Made by a program: the position numbers and the translations under genes. The notes under the pieces are model-generated. The model was not told the origin of the DNA and did no database searches. It saw only the letters and a program-made list of their open reading frames with translations. DNA of 64,000 bases, from NCBI GenBank assembly GCA_037102815.1, contig BTPP01000002.1, positions 5,084,001 to 5,148,000 of the forward strand, written 5' to 3'. Positions 1-13,400 of this stretch are shown here, in pieces; position 1 is the first letter of the stretch, and each line of letters begins with the position of its first letter. Source of the stretch: Neurospora intermedia. Lineage: Eukaryota > Ascomycota > Sordariomycetes > Sordariales > Sordariaceae.

Positions 1-1588
1 TGGTCTACATTTCAGCCAAAGTTCAACGTTCCCGGGAATCCGAACTTTCCAAACAACATGACATCAGGAGAGGAACTTGGCCAAATCCATCTTATCATAT
101 CACAATATGTTAAGCCAGCTATGTAATGCCGCGGAGATCTGGTGCGTCGTCCAAGATGGCCCTTAGCCTCATATGCCGGTACCCGACGTCACGTCAAACC
201 GTCGCACAGTGACGAACGCCATCCCGTTCGTAATGGTGGGGAGTTCTACCTACCTCACATACACAAAAGGTTTCTTGAAACCTTCCAGTAAGTTCCCAAC
301 CACCCTTTTCAATACGATGCTGAGCTCTCACCACAAGCTAATTTCAGACAAGAGGTCCGGTGTGTGTCAAACAGGAAGAACGGCACTATCTCCCGTAGTT
401 CGAATGTTATTAAGAGACTTTATACGTCCTTGCTTTGTGCAACATTTGAGCGTCTTCAAAATATTCCATACTTGGTAGGCCAAAAGAAGTTCGACTCCTC
501 AATCTAAGAACCGTCAGGATATGCCATCAAAGCAAGTGCTTCTGATTGGGAATACTACTCATGCTTCCTCCATCTAGAGTTCAGCTGTAACTTCGAAGAC
601 GCAAAGTAGATTCGACAGTCCCCGACTAGTCCTCGTACTATCCTACCACTCGAGGGCTTCATAAGTTCATGACTTACGCTTCTTTAACCTCTTCATTTCC
701 CTTACATTACTACCCATCCATCCGAGCCGTTGAAGAACGATACTCTTCCTTCTTGGCGAAAACCGCTGCGCCCACCAGTATCACTCAACGTTACGCCACA
801 AGGTTTCCTTTTCAGTTTCTTGAGGCGGGAAGGGGGGGTGGTTGAGTTAGCCAAGAATCCACTTATCACCTACCTTTTGAAATTTACAATACCTTGAGTG
901 CACCACCCTCCAGATGCGGTTGGAAGGATAAAATCGTCAAACATCATCAGTTTGTATTTACGCCCTGAATAGGGTACCGTTACTCGGTTTGCTTTCTCCA
1001 AAGGCACAGGTGGTACGGTACGTCGTAAAATGCGCAGTGAAGGTAAAGCACCGCAGACCTCTACCTATCCATACTGTGACGAGATCGACCGACCGTCACA
1101 GCAACCGTTGCCCGCATGCATGGCTCGCAGTGCACGGGAACGAACACACAGGAACTTCCAGATTTGTACTATACACTACGCTCGGCGGGATCGAAGCATC
1201 ATGCCTGCAAAAAAGAAGTACAAGCGTTTGCTTTACCCGATCGGTATTACCCCCCCTCAAAACCCAGTGAGTGGTACACATGCGCAAGGATATATCCTAG
1301 AGGTTTGTAGAGTTTGTCATATATTTCCGGCTAAGCGGTGAACAACTTCTACTTAATGATTATGTCTTTGATACTTCGTTTCCTCGTAAACCTGTTGAGT
1401 GCCTTATGTAATAAAAGAGAAGACAGATAAAACTGTTTCGCGAATATCGAACGAAACACACACTCAGCTCAGCTTGAAGTGATGTAACTAATTACATTTG
1501 AGATCTATCTTTCTTCTTTAACAGTCAGAAAACTACCACACCTTTCTGTTTGACTACACTATACCACACCTTCCTCCTGTCTGTCTGC

Positions 1589-1634
1589 TACACCACACCG
1601 CACCACACCACACCACACCGCACTACACTTCACC
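1589..1634. repeat. ACACC-type short tandem repeat
   Basis: The plus strand is built from CACAC/ACACC units with scattered substitutions. It contains only A, C and occasional G or T and has no coding signal. It is an ordinary microsatellite. Confidence 0.7.
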
Positions 1635-1978
1635 ACCATCAATCTCGGAAGAACAATGTTTGGCTAATACAAAAGGTAGTCTCCCTAACAAGATATCGTG
1701 TATAATGGTTCTTCTCGGCGCACAAACAAAAGTTTATCATATAGAGGTAGTCTCTCAAGAGGTCGAGATGCAATCCCTACTCTTATTATTCCATCTCAAC
1801 AATTGGGGACATTTGTTTCTCCAGTGATCGCCTTATACAAGTGTGATTAGAGTTTAGGAGACAATCAGCTAGTTAATAAGAATTTGTTGATGGATTGAAG
1901 AAAAAGATGGAGTCGGGGAGAGACTAAAGAGAGAGAAACAAGTAAATTAGAGGACCAAGAAGAGGGAAATGGAAACAA

Positions 1979-2003
1979 CCCCCCCCCCCCCCCCCCCCCC
2001 CCC

Positions 2004-2043
<40 letters not shown>
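1979..2043. repeat. Compound homopolymer: 26 C then 37 A
   Basis: A run of 26 C (1979-2004) is followed by AT and then 37 A (2007-2043). On the plus strand it reads as poly-proline followed by poly-lysine, which explains a spurious open frame over it. The exact length is likely to vary between strains and between sequencing methods. Confidence 0.9.
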
Positions 2044-2044
<1 letters not shown>

Positions 2045-2433
2045 AAGGAATAGAAACCAAAGGACAAGAAATACCGTTTGCATTGTTGACGTCAGCTCAG
2101 CTCATTAAAGCCATGTCAATTGATACCGACCAGGAAGACGACTCGCCATTTCGATTCAACAATACTACCTATTTGGTAACATTTGCCAACACGTTGACAA
2201 GCAAGGTAGGTAGCAGGTACCATAGATATCGAGAGCAACAAACTAAAGTTTACAAAAGTCTTGGTAACCCTCGCGACGAGACAAGGAGAATGAATGAATG
2301 AGAAGGAGCAAGCTACACCATGTATGCATGTCTACTATTTAGTAATAGTACTCGCTGAATAACATAACATAACAAAACATTAGAATTTCGCTCTTCCTCC
2401 ATTTTTGACAATCACATTCTCTCATTTTTCAAT

Positions 2434-2490
2434 CCTCACCGAGCCACACCAACCCAGTGATACCTCAACCTCACCGAGCCACACTAACCT
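2434..2490. repeat. Two-copy 35-bp direct repeat
   Basis: A core reading CCTCACCGAGCCACAC begins at 2434 and again, with one change at its end, at 2469. The period is therefore 35 bp. The second copy diverges after about 21 bases. It is a small local duplication with no evident function. Confidence 0.65.
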
Positions 2491-2747
2491 ATGCACAGTG
2501 ACACCCAAAGACTTCAGATGCCGCTTTAGTACTGTACTGATCCGGAAACCCAACCCGATAATGTAACCATACTGCCTTTTTTCGGAGATTAATTATCAAA
2601 TGTCATCATGACTTTGCCCCTCTCCCTCTCCCTCCTTTCATATGTAGATGCACATATAAGAAGCGAGAGGGTATCATTCACCACCACCGTCGTCTTTGTT
2701 TAGGTTACAATCAATCCCCCCCGGTCTTGTGCCGGGCTTGCGTGTCA

Positions 2748-2793
2748 CTATTGCTGCTGCTGCAGCAGCACCAGCACCAGCACCAGCAGCAGC
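2748..2793. repeat. CAG/CTG and CAC triplet tract
   Basis: Triplets of GCT/GCA pass into CAC/CAG units on the plus strand, giving runs of Cys/Leu/Gln/Trp in short frames on either strand. It lies about 270 bp downstream of the vip1 stop codon, so it could fall in the vip1 3' UTR. Confidence 0.7.
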
Positions 2794-3057
2794 AAGAAGA
2801 AGTGCGTAGTCGGCCCGGTCCAGGGAGATCGTAACAAATTAGCCAGGAAAGGTGGTAGTGGAGGCTGAAACAACCCCAAGGCCCCGAAGCCGTGGTATTG
2901 TAAGAGGGTGGGTGGACGGGGAAGATAAGCCGGGAAAAGCAACCGAGGACAATGAATGCGCGGACGGCGGAATGTATACATGAAGAGTACAAATATAATG
3001 GGGAATCGAAGAGTGCACTGATAATCAAGCCTATCGGTAGGCTCCATTTTACTTTTC

Positions 3058-6000
3058 CTATTGCTCCGTCTTCGACGCAACAGCAGTCAGAGGTGTTGCT
3101 GCTTCCACTTCTGGCAGCAGTGATACATCTCCCGCAGCAGCTTCTGGCGACTCTGATACTTCGGGTTCGGCAGCATTGCCATCGTCAACAACTTCAACGT
3201 CCACGGCATGCTGATCCTCAGGAATCTTGATCTCCAGGACATCAGAGTGATCGTCCGTTGTTACGTCGTCAACGGTCACAGCGTCGGTGGTATTAGCAGC
3301 GGTAGCCTCGGTGTCATCAGGCTCTACCACCTCCGGTTCTACCTCCTTCACCCGCTCCGCCTCAGGTGTCGCCTCTGAGTCGGCTTCGACTTCGGTGGCC
3401 TCGTCACCACCCTGCGGCTTCTCTTGGAAAGTAAAGGCATCCGACAGGTTAACCGCCAGGAAAGTCTTGGGCAGTTTCACTCTGAATGGAGACAATGAGT
3501 GTCAGTAAAAATCCTGATACCATGGTATATCAAGCTCAGGTGGGCAAATTACTTACTGGTGGAACTTCGCCCTCAACGTCTCAATAACCTTTATCCAGTC
3601 TGTATGAGCCGTTAAGCTCCTGCGCGGAGCACAGCCAATGCAATGCTTGCTGTCAAGCTGTACATCCAGCGGGTCAAAAACGTGACAGCCAGGGCTGATG
3701 GTAATCTTGATGCTGTAGTTAAAGGCAGGAATGCCATCCGCATCAGTTGGCGGGTCAGCCGGCATTTCGTACAGCTCGAACGAGATCTGCGAGAGATAGT
3801 CGAGCTCAGGGATGGTAGCTCGCTTGATCTTGGTCTCTAGGCCGCCCTCCAAGATGCAGTTCAGGAGGGTGTAGATGTGCGACTCCTTGGTGAAGTATAT
3901 GAAGGACTTGGCTTCATCCGAAGCCTGCATTTCCTCAAGGTCCTTGACAATCTCCTTCAACAGGGGAAGAGAGGTTAGGAGTCCAATTTCAAGCTAGGTA
4001 ACATGTTAGTCATCTAATCCAGAATAGGAAGGCCATTTTTAACACGGGACGCTTCTCACCTTTTCGCTGTCCGAGATACCATACTCCTGTGGGCAAATAA
4101 AGTCAAAGAGGACCTTAGCAAGTTGGTACAGCTCCCGCAAAGGCTCAAAACGAGCATCTGTCTTGGCCTTGGTCTGGCTGTTGCCCCTGTGGAGGTGGAA
4201 GTACCTCTCCGGGAGCTCCGATTCCGGACCTGGCCCAGGTCTGAACCCGTGTAGGAACGACCGCCTGCGGAAGATACGCTTGACAGCCTTTGAGTCGATC
4301 TTTTCCGCCAACGAGCTCTCGGTAGGCTTGGAAGCTTCATTATCTGTGCTCGAAACAGGGGACGGTGACTTTGCATCCTTGCTGCCATTAGGAGGGGCCA
4401 GGATTCCGTAGTCCTCCTCAAGCATAGTCTTTGGTGGAGTAAACACCCATTCGAGGAATTGACGGTTGTGCAGGGCATCGAACTTCATGGTGTCGTAGAG
4501 TTCCGAAATCTTGCTAGGGTCAACCTTTTCGCCGTCGCAGAACTCGGCAAACAGCTTCTCCCAACGCTCCTTGAACAGCTCGGCGTCCTCACCACAGCAC
4601 CATCTGGCCTGGATGCTGTTCACCGCGTTCACATGTGATGAGCCAAGTGACGACAGCGACGAGCTGGAAGTCTCACTGATCATCTCCATACTAGGGTTGT
4701 TGATCGCATTGAGAGAGTTCACAGCACCGCTGTAAAGCTTGGCGTAGTTGTGCTGCATTACCTTGCGGTGGAAGTTCATGAGCTGGACCACGCGTGTCTG
4801 TACCTCGGACGGCTCAGGCATGTTTTCAGGCCAGGCAAACTGGGGCGGCCGCTCATTGCCCTTCCGCAGAAGACCCTTCAACTTCTTCTTCACCTTATCC
4901 ATCTCGTCCTTGGCAGCGTTCGAGTCGTCAAGAAGGTCCTTACGGATGGTGATAAAATCGGGAGGTAATTCCTTCTTCTTGCAGAAGCTAGCTGCCCAGA
5001 TCTGAGCGCTGGTAACGACGCGACGCTCGCTGCTGCTGAAGACGTGGACCTCCTCCAGGATATCACGGTTCATGAGACCAAGATCACTACGCATGCTCTC
5101 ACCGAGTTCCTGTGCCTGGTAGCGGGCGGAGTGTGTCGGCTCGCCGCCCCATTTCACAATGAGCTGAAGCTTATCCAGCACCAAGCTCTCTTCGGCAGCA
5201 GTGAACTTGGACATGGTAACGCCTGACAAGGAATCGTGCCTCTTGACTGGCCTACGAGGCTTGGAGTTACCGTCCTTGTCGACACTGTCACCTTCACCGG
5301 GTGTAGCATCCTCCTTGGCCTCTTGGTCAGGCTTTTCGCCCTCCGTCTCTTTGTCTTCCTTCTTGGGCTTGTCTTTCTTCCTGAACATTGGCTTTATTTG
5401 GACCTTGGTACCAGCCCATCCGCCCTTCTTCACAAGGACGTTGCGGAGTGACTTTAGCTTGACGGGGTCTTCAATACCAGCCTTCAGGGCCACATCAACA
5501 GCATCAAGTACACTTGCCAGCGCCGGCTCACCAATCAGGAGCACTTCTTCTTGGTGGCCCTTGAGTAGCTGAATGAAGGGGTCTGTGTGGAACGTGAATT
5601 TGTACTTTTGCTTCGGCGTACGATCAGCGTGGCGGATGACAGATACCACACCCTTGAGCTTCCAGCTAGGCTTCGGGGGAGGCGGCGGCGGCGTCTCCTC
5701 ATGCTCATGCTCCTGTTCAGCAATAGCGACGGAAGTGAGCGAAGGGGTAGTGGGCAGCGTTGATGGCGCTGTGGGTGGTGCACTCTCTCCGCACTGACTG
5801 TTGCGCGGGCTGCTCGGCTTGGTTGACAGCTTGGAGACAAGCGAGGTATCTGACTTGACGTGCGGCGGCGCATCGTGGTGTCTGGTGTGGTCCGACCTCT
5901 GCTTGTCCAAGCTCACCTTACCCTGGGCTGCCGCCAATGCGCTGAGTTCCTTCTCCTTATTCATGAGGGCTGCGCGAGCGGCAAGAGGATCAGGCACCTC

Positions 6001-8626
6001 AGAGATGGCGGGAGACGGGCACGGCGAAGGTATTCCACCCCTGCGCTGCCTCTCGGCGATAAACATTTCCCTGAGGATCTTGGCGCACTGGTTGTAATAG
6101 TCCTCATTATCTTTGACGAAACTCCAGCCGTTCACGTCAATGACATAGCTCTTGCCCCCCGCCCGCAATAAGTCGAAACCGCAAACGCGTTGTCCGAATG
6201 CTGTGCTTATTTTGCTCGCAATTTCTTTTTCCTCGTCGCTCAAGGCTGTGACATAGCGGACCTCTTTTCCATGCGTATTTCTTCGCACGACGCCGTCCAC
6301 AACAGGGGACTTGCGAGTCTCAGCGTGGCAGTATGTTGGCCCAACAGTATACGCCTTCACGTCCTCGGCATTGTCGACCTGCATGAACTTTTCGTAAATG
6401 AAACTCTCGTCGGGCTGAGTGATGCACCTGGGCACGTTGAGATCCTCCACATATTCACTGCTCTTGTTGCCGATCTTGCGGAAAAGCTTCCTTGCACCAC
6501 CGCCAGCGTAGGAAGGAAAGTAGATGATGATATTGTGGTCTTCACCGCTCGTAGGCTTCTCGACAAACGGCTTTTTGATTAGCGTTCCGTCAACAGAGAG
6601 AACATCGCCGTTTTCGAGAAGCTCGATCTTGCGCGGCGCGACCTGCTTGGCGTACTCTGGATCCGTATTCGTGGGCTCGAACTGTACACCGCTGACGTCC
6701 TTGATGAGCTTGCAGATTTCGGGGGTCAACAGGTGAGGGCCACCGTCCCGGTTCACTTCGATGCGCTGAGGGGTGGGGACATTGATGCGGTCCAAGAGGC
6801 GAAGGCAGAGGCGGCGGTCCCATAGTATCTTTTGCATAGGGACATCGTTAACGCAAAAGGGCTTGCGTGCCTTGACGTAGGCGATGGCCTTGTCAAGGGG
6901 GAAGCCGTCCGAGTAAAACGAGATTAGATAGTCGCACATGGGCCAGTTTTCAACCTCTGCATCATCACCAAACAGTTAGTCATTGTTTTTCGTCCATAAT
7001 GATGCAGCAACAGCGCAGGATTGACGCACCTTCATCAAGAATCACTTTATCGCCAAAGACACAAACATCAAATTCGCCGTTCTGAATCAAGCGGTTCAGA
7101 ATATTTCTGCTGGGCTTGCTTCTCGCCTTCACATCCAAGGCACACACACCGATAACACCGTAGGGCGCAGGCTTGTGCTCCTCCTTGGGAGGCCGGTGTT
7201 CATGGCCTGATACCACTCTTTCACCATTGGGACTCTGATTTCCGCTAGCAGCGGTACTACCACTGAATCTGCGCTTCGCCCTGCTCCTTGACCTGGGTGG
7301 AATCGCTCGCGGTGTGGGTGGTGCGGGTGGCGCGCCGTTAGCAACAGCCGTGTTCACAGGAGCCGGAACACCGTGACCGTGAGCCTGCGAAGTATGGTGA
7401 TGGTTTCCCCTGCTCTGGCCATCCTTGAGCAAGTCGCCCATCTGCTGAAAATGCGATTCCCGCGGCGAGAGCTGGTGGGTGCCTGGCGCGCCCTGGCTTC
7501 CCGTTGTAACAGTGGTTGTCGAGACGCTGGCTTCTGCAGTCTGGGCGGTGCTGGCAGGTGGGATGGCTCCCGATTTGGAGGGGGCCGAGGAAGACATGAA
7601 GCCTGATACCACTCGGGCAGGGCCGGTGGCGCCGCTGGTGCTGCCGTTTTCAGAACTGGGAACCCCACGGGCCGAAGCTAGAGAGTATATAGACGAAATA
7701 CTCTTTCGCTTGTTGCTGTCTGACTGGCTGTACTCGAAGCCAAAGAAGGACGAGTTTCTGCGGCGGGAGTGGTAGGGGTATTCGCGTTGGGTGGGGGTGG
7801 TGGGATTCTGCAGGGCGGGATCGGGGAGTTGGCGTTGTTGTTGCTGCTGTGGTTGAGGTGATTCGGCGTTCGTGTTACCGGTCCCGGGGCGTAGACGGGG
7901 AGTCTCCGAGTCTTCGATCGTAGCTGAACAGGAATTAGTGATGACGGTAGTGGAGCAAGAATGGTTATGACTCTGACCTTGATTCTGGCCGTTATCGCCG
8001 GCGGCCAAGGCGAAATCTCGGGGAGAAAACAGGGGTGGGACCGCCGAGGCGCTGCCAAAGCTGCCGGGCACATGTACTCCACCACCCAAGTCCGAGTATC
8101 CTTGGCTGTTATTTGCGTCGCTCCAGGCGTCTGAGATGAAGGAGCGGAACGAATTGGACGATTCGCGGCGGCTGTGTGAGAGCGAGGCGCGCGGGCTCTT
8201 TGCTAATGACGACGATGCTTGTGGCAGGGCGACGGGAGGGGGCATCGACACATTGGCGCGATCAGCATGAACAGATTGGCTGCCAGGCTCAGAGTATCTG
8301 CTCTTTCGGCTAGCTATGCTGTTGGTAAAGGAAGAGGCGAGACTGTGTCGTCGTTTGGATTTTCCGGTATTTGTAATGCCGCTGTCACTGGTGATGGGGA
8401 TGGCGCCGGGGACTGCGATGCTCGACGAAGGTGTGCCTGCCATGTCTTTGGCTTCTTCGACAGGCACGTCCAAGCCGCCGGTTGCTGTTTCTGATGTCGC
8501 GACAGGAGTGTTTGGGTCTTGGTCCGGATGGGTGAAAGAGGAAGAAGCTTCGGAGGCGGAGGACGGTACGCTGTCGGCGGACACTGGCGTACGATCGAGG
8601 GAGGTAGGATCGAGGTGTGCTTCCAT
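3058..8626 (-). CDS. vip1: Vip1/Asp1-type diphosphoinositol pentakisphosphate kinase (PPIP5K)
   Basis: Dual-domain enzyme that makes inositol pyrophosphates (1-position kinase on IP6/5-IP7) and carries a histidine-acid-phosphatase-like domain. Coding exons read 8626-7030, 6956-4060, 3993-3557 and 3481-3058, with introns of 73, 66 and 75 bp; the product is 1784 aa. Residues 1 to about 490 are Ser/Pro-rich and low in complexity. The ATP-grasp kinase domain starts at [16 protein letters not shown] and includes [20 protein letters not shown] proline-rich linker ([12 protein letters not shown]) leads to the phosphatase signature [10 protein letters not shown] near residue 972, and the distal [12 protein letters not shown] motif lies in exon 3. 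The last about 110 residues are acidic. The protein is much longer than yeast Vip1 or fission yeast Asp1, mainly because of the N-terminal tail. By family knowledge it affects phosphate signalling, microtubules and morphology. The ATG at 8626 is the first methionine of the open frame. Confidence 0.95.
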
Positions 8627-9172
8627 GGCTGCTGCGGGAAGCTGCAGGTGTGCAGCCTATGGATTTATATATCGTCGGCGATAGCAGTGGCAGTGGTGAT
8701 CGCGCCTAATGGACTCACTCGATGTTGGGCGTCGCTTGGATTGGGAGAAAACGGGGAATTGCACTTCTTATTTGGTGGATGTCTAGACTAGACTAGACAG
8801 CTCCTCAAAGCAAACAAAGGATAAAAGAAAAAGGAAAGAAGATAGAGGTTAGAGCGATTGGGGCCCAATGGCTTTCAAGGTTCCAACTAAGCAATTGATA
8901 ACCGCAAGTGTTTCGACGACGGGAGATGGGAATGTCAATCTGTCTTTTGATCCTTTTCTTCTTCCCTTTTTTTCCCCCTCTCTAGCCCCAGATGGATGTT
9001 TCAGTCAGTTGTCATCCAAGCACAGCTCATAAGAACAACATGTAATCATCAAGATAGCCATTGGTGGACAAAGGTGGATAGCTTTGTGGCGACACGAGGA
9101 GAGACAAGAGCTAGGTAGGTAGCCCAAGTTGGGATGATGCCCAAGCGTTGTTTGCGCGGGGAGGGGAGAAAG

Positions 9173-9234
<62 letters not shown>

Positions 9235-10414
9235 AAAGAAAGAAAGACTGGGAAAGGCGGCATGTGGGCAATTTCCATAAACGGACCCGGTAGTACTAGT
9301 CCCAATTCTGAACGTCTACGTGTAAGTGCATCCGGATCCCACCATTCATTCCCTTACACCGGAGTTTTGGTAGCTCATGGCAGAAAGGCTGGTGTGCTTT
9401 CTCGGGTACTACATGGCCATCAACCGAATGGTCGTTAGATCACACTTATTATACCTTTGGAAAACAACTCCCAGGCAGTTCTTGAATGGAAGAATCCCAG
9501 GTAACTCTGGCTGATGTCTTTTTCGATTTTTTGCCATCCCTTTCAAAATCTTGTAATGGCCTTTCCTAACTAAACCGAGCCGTGTTGGACTGTCCACTTC
9601 GGTTATATATATTTACAGCCACTTCGTCATCATAACTGGAGGTTCAGTCTCTTTCGTCATTGGCGTGCTCGGATAGACACAGAAAAAAAAAACCTCTCTG
9701 GTGATCGACAATGATGGACACCAAAGAACCCATTGCGAGTTGACGACTACTGCGTACAATATAGCATTATTAGTGACGACCGAATTCCTGTCATGTCAAA
9801 CCAGACCTTTGCTGGCGCCTTATAATATAGCCCCAGAGAAAATCCAGAAGAAGGGAACGCTGAAGGTGGGTGTCATTTGCGAACCGTATGCCGTGGTATG
9901 GGTGGACGACCTTGAGGTGGGTTCGATGGACGGGATGATGACGCCGCAGGCCAGCATTTCGACGCCGAAGCTGACAGGGGATGGCGATGTTGCGCTGTGT
10001 TTCACAAGCAAGAGCTTTTCGCCCAGTTGGCGGGGCAGATGGTGGTGTGGGGTTCAGTTTGGAACACAGTCTCGACTTCTGCGATGATGGGAAACGGTAA
10101 TCCCGGTAAAAGCTGCAAAATGCGGCCGGGATCGCAGGAGGTTCCGCGTACATGCACAGTGCCAGATTTAAGCTCTGTGGGTCCTAACCAGACGGTGATC
10201 CCACATGCGTCCAGCTTTCATGCTACCCCATATGGCGAGGCAGACCAATCACATCAAGTCCTTATTTGCCTGCCCCAACTGACCCCAAACTGTGGCTGAA
10301 AATTTCTGGTCCACCGCGACAAGGCTACTATCATCGAAAACTTCAAACTGCGACTTTCAACAAGGCTTTGCAACTGAAAGGTATTCGCAGACATATCGTG
10401 GTAGTTGGCAGCAT
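8627..10414. other. Divergent intergenic region between vip1 and utp21
   Basis: This 1.8-kb region should hold the promoters and 5' leaders of both divergent genes. It contains a 60-bp A run at 9173-9232. Short frames on both strands at 9700-10150 begin with non-ATG codons or match nothing I know. No gene is supported. Confidence 0.6.
9173..9232. repeat. 60-bp A homopolymer
   Basis: An uninterrupted A run on the plus strand, preceded by a GGGGAGAAAG purine tract and followed by a GGAAAGAAAGAAAG tract. It lies in the shared promoter region of vip1 and utp21. Homopolymer length is error-prone, so the stated length is only what this assembly shows. Confidence 0.9.
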
Positions 10415-13400
10415 ATGCCACTCGACGACATGATGCCGCATTCCGATCGCGAAATCACATCCGCCAAGCGGCAGAAGCTCAATGCCTCTGTCGTCAAGTC
10501 CAAGGCGCCTCAGAAGAAGAAGGGTTCCTCCATCTTTGCTCCCTTCAGAGTACGTCCCTAACAGCTGGTCGCATGGAAGTCCTCAAACTAACAACAAACT
10601 CACCACTCATAGACTGTAGGCCTGGTATCTCCAACAAGCGTTCCCTTCACGTCCATCCCCCTCGGCAAGACTACCTTCCAGATCACCACCTCCGTCGGCC
10701 GCTCCCTTCAGACCTATGACCTAAAGAGAGGTCTCAATCTCGTCTTCGTTACCCGCCCCCAGACTCCCGCCGACATTACCGCTACATATGCTTGGAAGGA
10801 AAAGGTATTCGCCGCTTGGGGTAACCCTCAAAATGGCGAGGTCCAGGGTATCTGGGTCTATCAGCGCGGAAAGAAGGTAGCCGAGCTTGAGCTGCCCGCC
10901 GACCTCAACCAGCCCATCAAGCAGATCCTCATCTTCGGTTCCTGGATTGTTGCATGCGCCCAAACCCGCCTCGAAGTATGGAAGTCGGCCACCCTCGAAC
11001 ACTACACGACCATCTTTTCCGTTGCCGCAAAGAAGGGTGACAACGAGCTCACTGGTGGCGTCGTCAACATGCCTACCTTCCTCAACAAGATCTTCGTCGG
11101 TCGCAAGGACGGTTGGGTAGAGATCTGGAACGTCAGCACCGGCAAGCTAATCTACACCATCCTTCCGCCCTCTCCCGATGCCGGCTCTGTCACCTGTATG
11201 GAGCCTACCCCGGCACTTTCGCTTCTCGCCATCGCCTACTCGAACGGCCCTCTCGTCATCCACAACGTCCTTACCGACAAGGCCTCCCTCAAGTTGATGG
11301 CCGGATCCGAACACGCCCCCGTTACAAGCATCTCCTTCCGAACCGATGGTCAGGGTGCTGGTCAAGATGGTACAAAAGATGGCGTCATGGCTACCGCGAC
11401 AAGCATTGGTGGAGATGTCACATTCTGGGATCTCAACAAGGGCGGCAGAGTGATGGGTGTGCTCCGGAGCGCCCATAATCCCCCATCACACACCGACAAG
11501 ACCGTGCGCGGAGGTATCAGTAAGGTCGAGTTCCTCCCCGGACAGCCCGTCATCATGACCAGTGGATTGGACAACTCGCTCAAGTCCTGGATCTTCGACG
11601 AATCGCCCTTCTCGCCCGTTCCCCGTATCCTTCACATGCGCAGCGGCCATGCTGCCCCCGTCAACTGTCTGCAATTCTTGCCAACCGATTTCGATGGCGC
11701 CGAGGCCGGCAACAAGTGGCTTCTCAGTGGTGGCAAGGACAGGAGTCTGTGGGGCTGGAGTTTGCGCCGCGATGGCCAGAGCTCCGAGCTCAGTCAGGGT
11801 GCTCTTCGCAAGAAGGCCAAGAAGGTGGGTATCCTTGCCAATACCGCCCTCGGCGGCCACGGCCCGACTACATCTCTGGATGACCTCAAGGCTCCCGAAA
11901 TCACATGCATCGCCTCCTCGCTCAACCGCGATGGCGGCATGGGCGCTATGCCCGGCAGGCAGGTCATTTGGGACAAGGGCAATGACAAGAGCAAGCCGAC
12001 TAAGTCCGAGCTTGCTGCTATGACCGGCTGGGAAAGCGTAGTAACAGCTCACAAGAACGACCCCTGGGCTCGCACCTGGTTCTGGGGCCGCAAGCGTGCT
12101 GGTAGGTGGGCGTTCAAGACCGGTGATGGCGAAAATGTTTCTACCGTGGCTATCAGCCCCTGCGGCAGTTTCGCCCTCGTTGGCTCCGTTGGTGGTAGCT
12201 TAGACATGTTCAACCTCCAATCCGGCCGTCACAAGCAACGCTTCCCCTCCCGACTCACTCCCGCCCAGATGCGCCAGTTGAAGATGCAGCAACTTAAGGC
12301 GCTCGACAAGGTGAGCCAGCTCGAGAAGCGCGCCTCCTCCAAGACCTCCTTTGCCCCCGGCTCGGGCAAGCACACCAAGTCCGTAACCGGCATCGTGGTC
12401 GACCCGCTAAACCGCTTCGTGATTTCCTGCTCTCTCGACGGCACCGTCAAGTTCTGGGACTTCGTCACGGGCAACCTAGTCGACGAGATTGACTGGGCGC
12501 CCATGGTTCAGATCACGGGCTGCCGCTACCACGCCGGCAACGATCTCATTGCTTTCGCGTGCGACGACAATTCGATCCGCGTTGTCGACATCGAGACCAA
12601 GCAGACCATCAGAGAGTTCTGGGGCTGCCGCGACACCATCAACGACTTCACCTTCTCCAACGACGGCCGGTGGATTGTGGCCGCCTCGCAGGACCGCGTC
12701 GTCCGCGTCTGGGACCTGCCGACGGCTCACCTCATCGACGCCTTCCGGCTCGAGAAACCCTGCACCGCCATCGCCTTCTCCAACACGGGCGAGTACCTCG
12801 CTGGCGCCACCGAGGGCGAGCTAGGCGTGCACATCTGGACCAACAGGACGCTATTCAGACATGTGCCGACCAAACAAATATCCGAGAAAGACATTGCCGA
12901 AATCTCAGCCGGACCTACCAGCTCAGGCGAGGGCGGTCAAGGTCTCATCGAGGCGGCCTTTGAGGAGGAACAGGAGGATGGAGAAGACGAGGGCGTGTCC
13001 GCGCCTGTCCTTGATCAGCTCAGCGCCGACATGGTGACGCTCAGTCTGGTTCCCAAGAGCAGGTGGCAGACGCTGCTGCACATTGACCTGATCAAGCAGC
13101 GCAACAAGCCCAAGGAGCCGCCCAAGGCGCCCGAGAAGGCGCCCTTCTTTTTGCCTTCGCTCCGGGATGGGACGACGAACCCATTGCTGTTGACGGAGGG
13201 CGAAAAGAAGGATGAGGAGGAGAGCCGAATTTCAAAATTGACGCAACTCGAGACGACGAGGACGTATCAGACGTTTACGGCAAAGTTGTTGGAGGGTGCC
13301 GAGACGGGTGATTGTGAGTTTCTCCCTTTTGTTATTTCCCTTTCCTATTCGGTCCTATTTACTAACCATCCCCCTTCTATAGATACACCCTTCATCACCC

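Larger units (their letters stand above)
1..3057. other. Gene-poor flank downstream of vip1
   Basis: No gene can be supported here. Open frames are short (about 110 codons or less), differ in all six frames and resemble no family I know. The stretch holds an ACACC-type repeat near 1589-1634, a C-run joined to an A-run at 1979-2043, a two-copy direct repeat at 2434-2490 and a CAG/CTG-type triplet tract near 2748-2793. The right-hand few hundred bases are probably the vip1 3' untranslated region and terminator. Confidence 0.6.
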
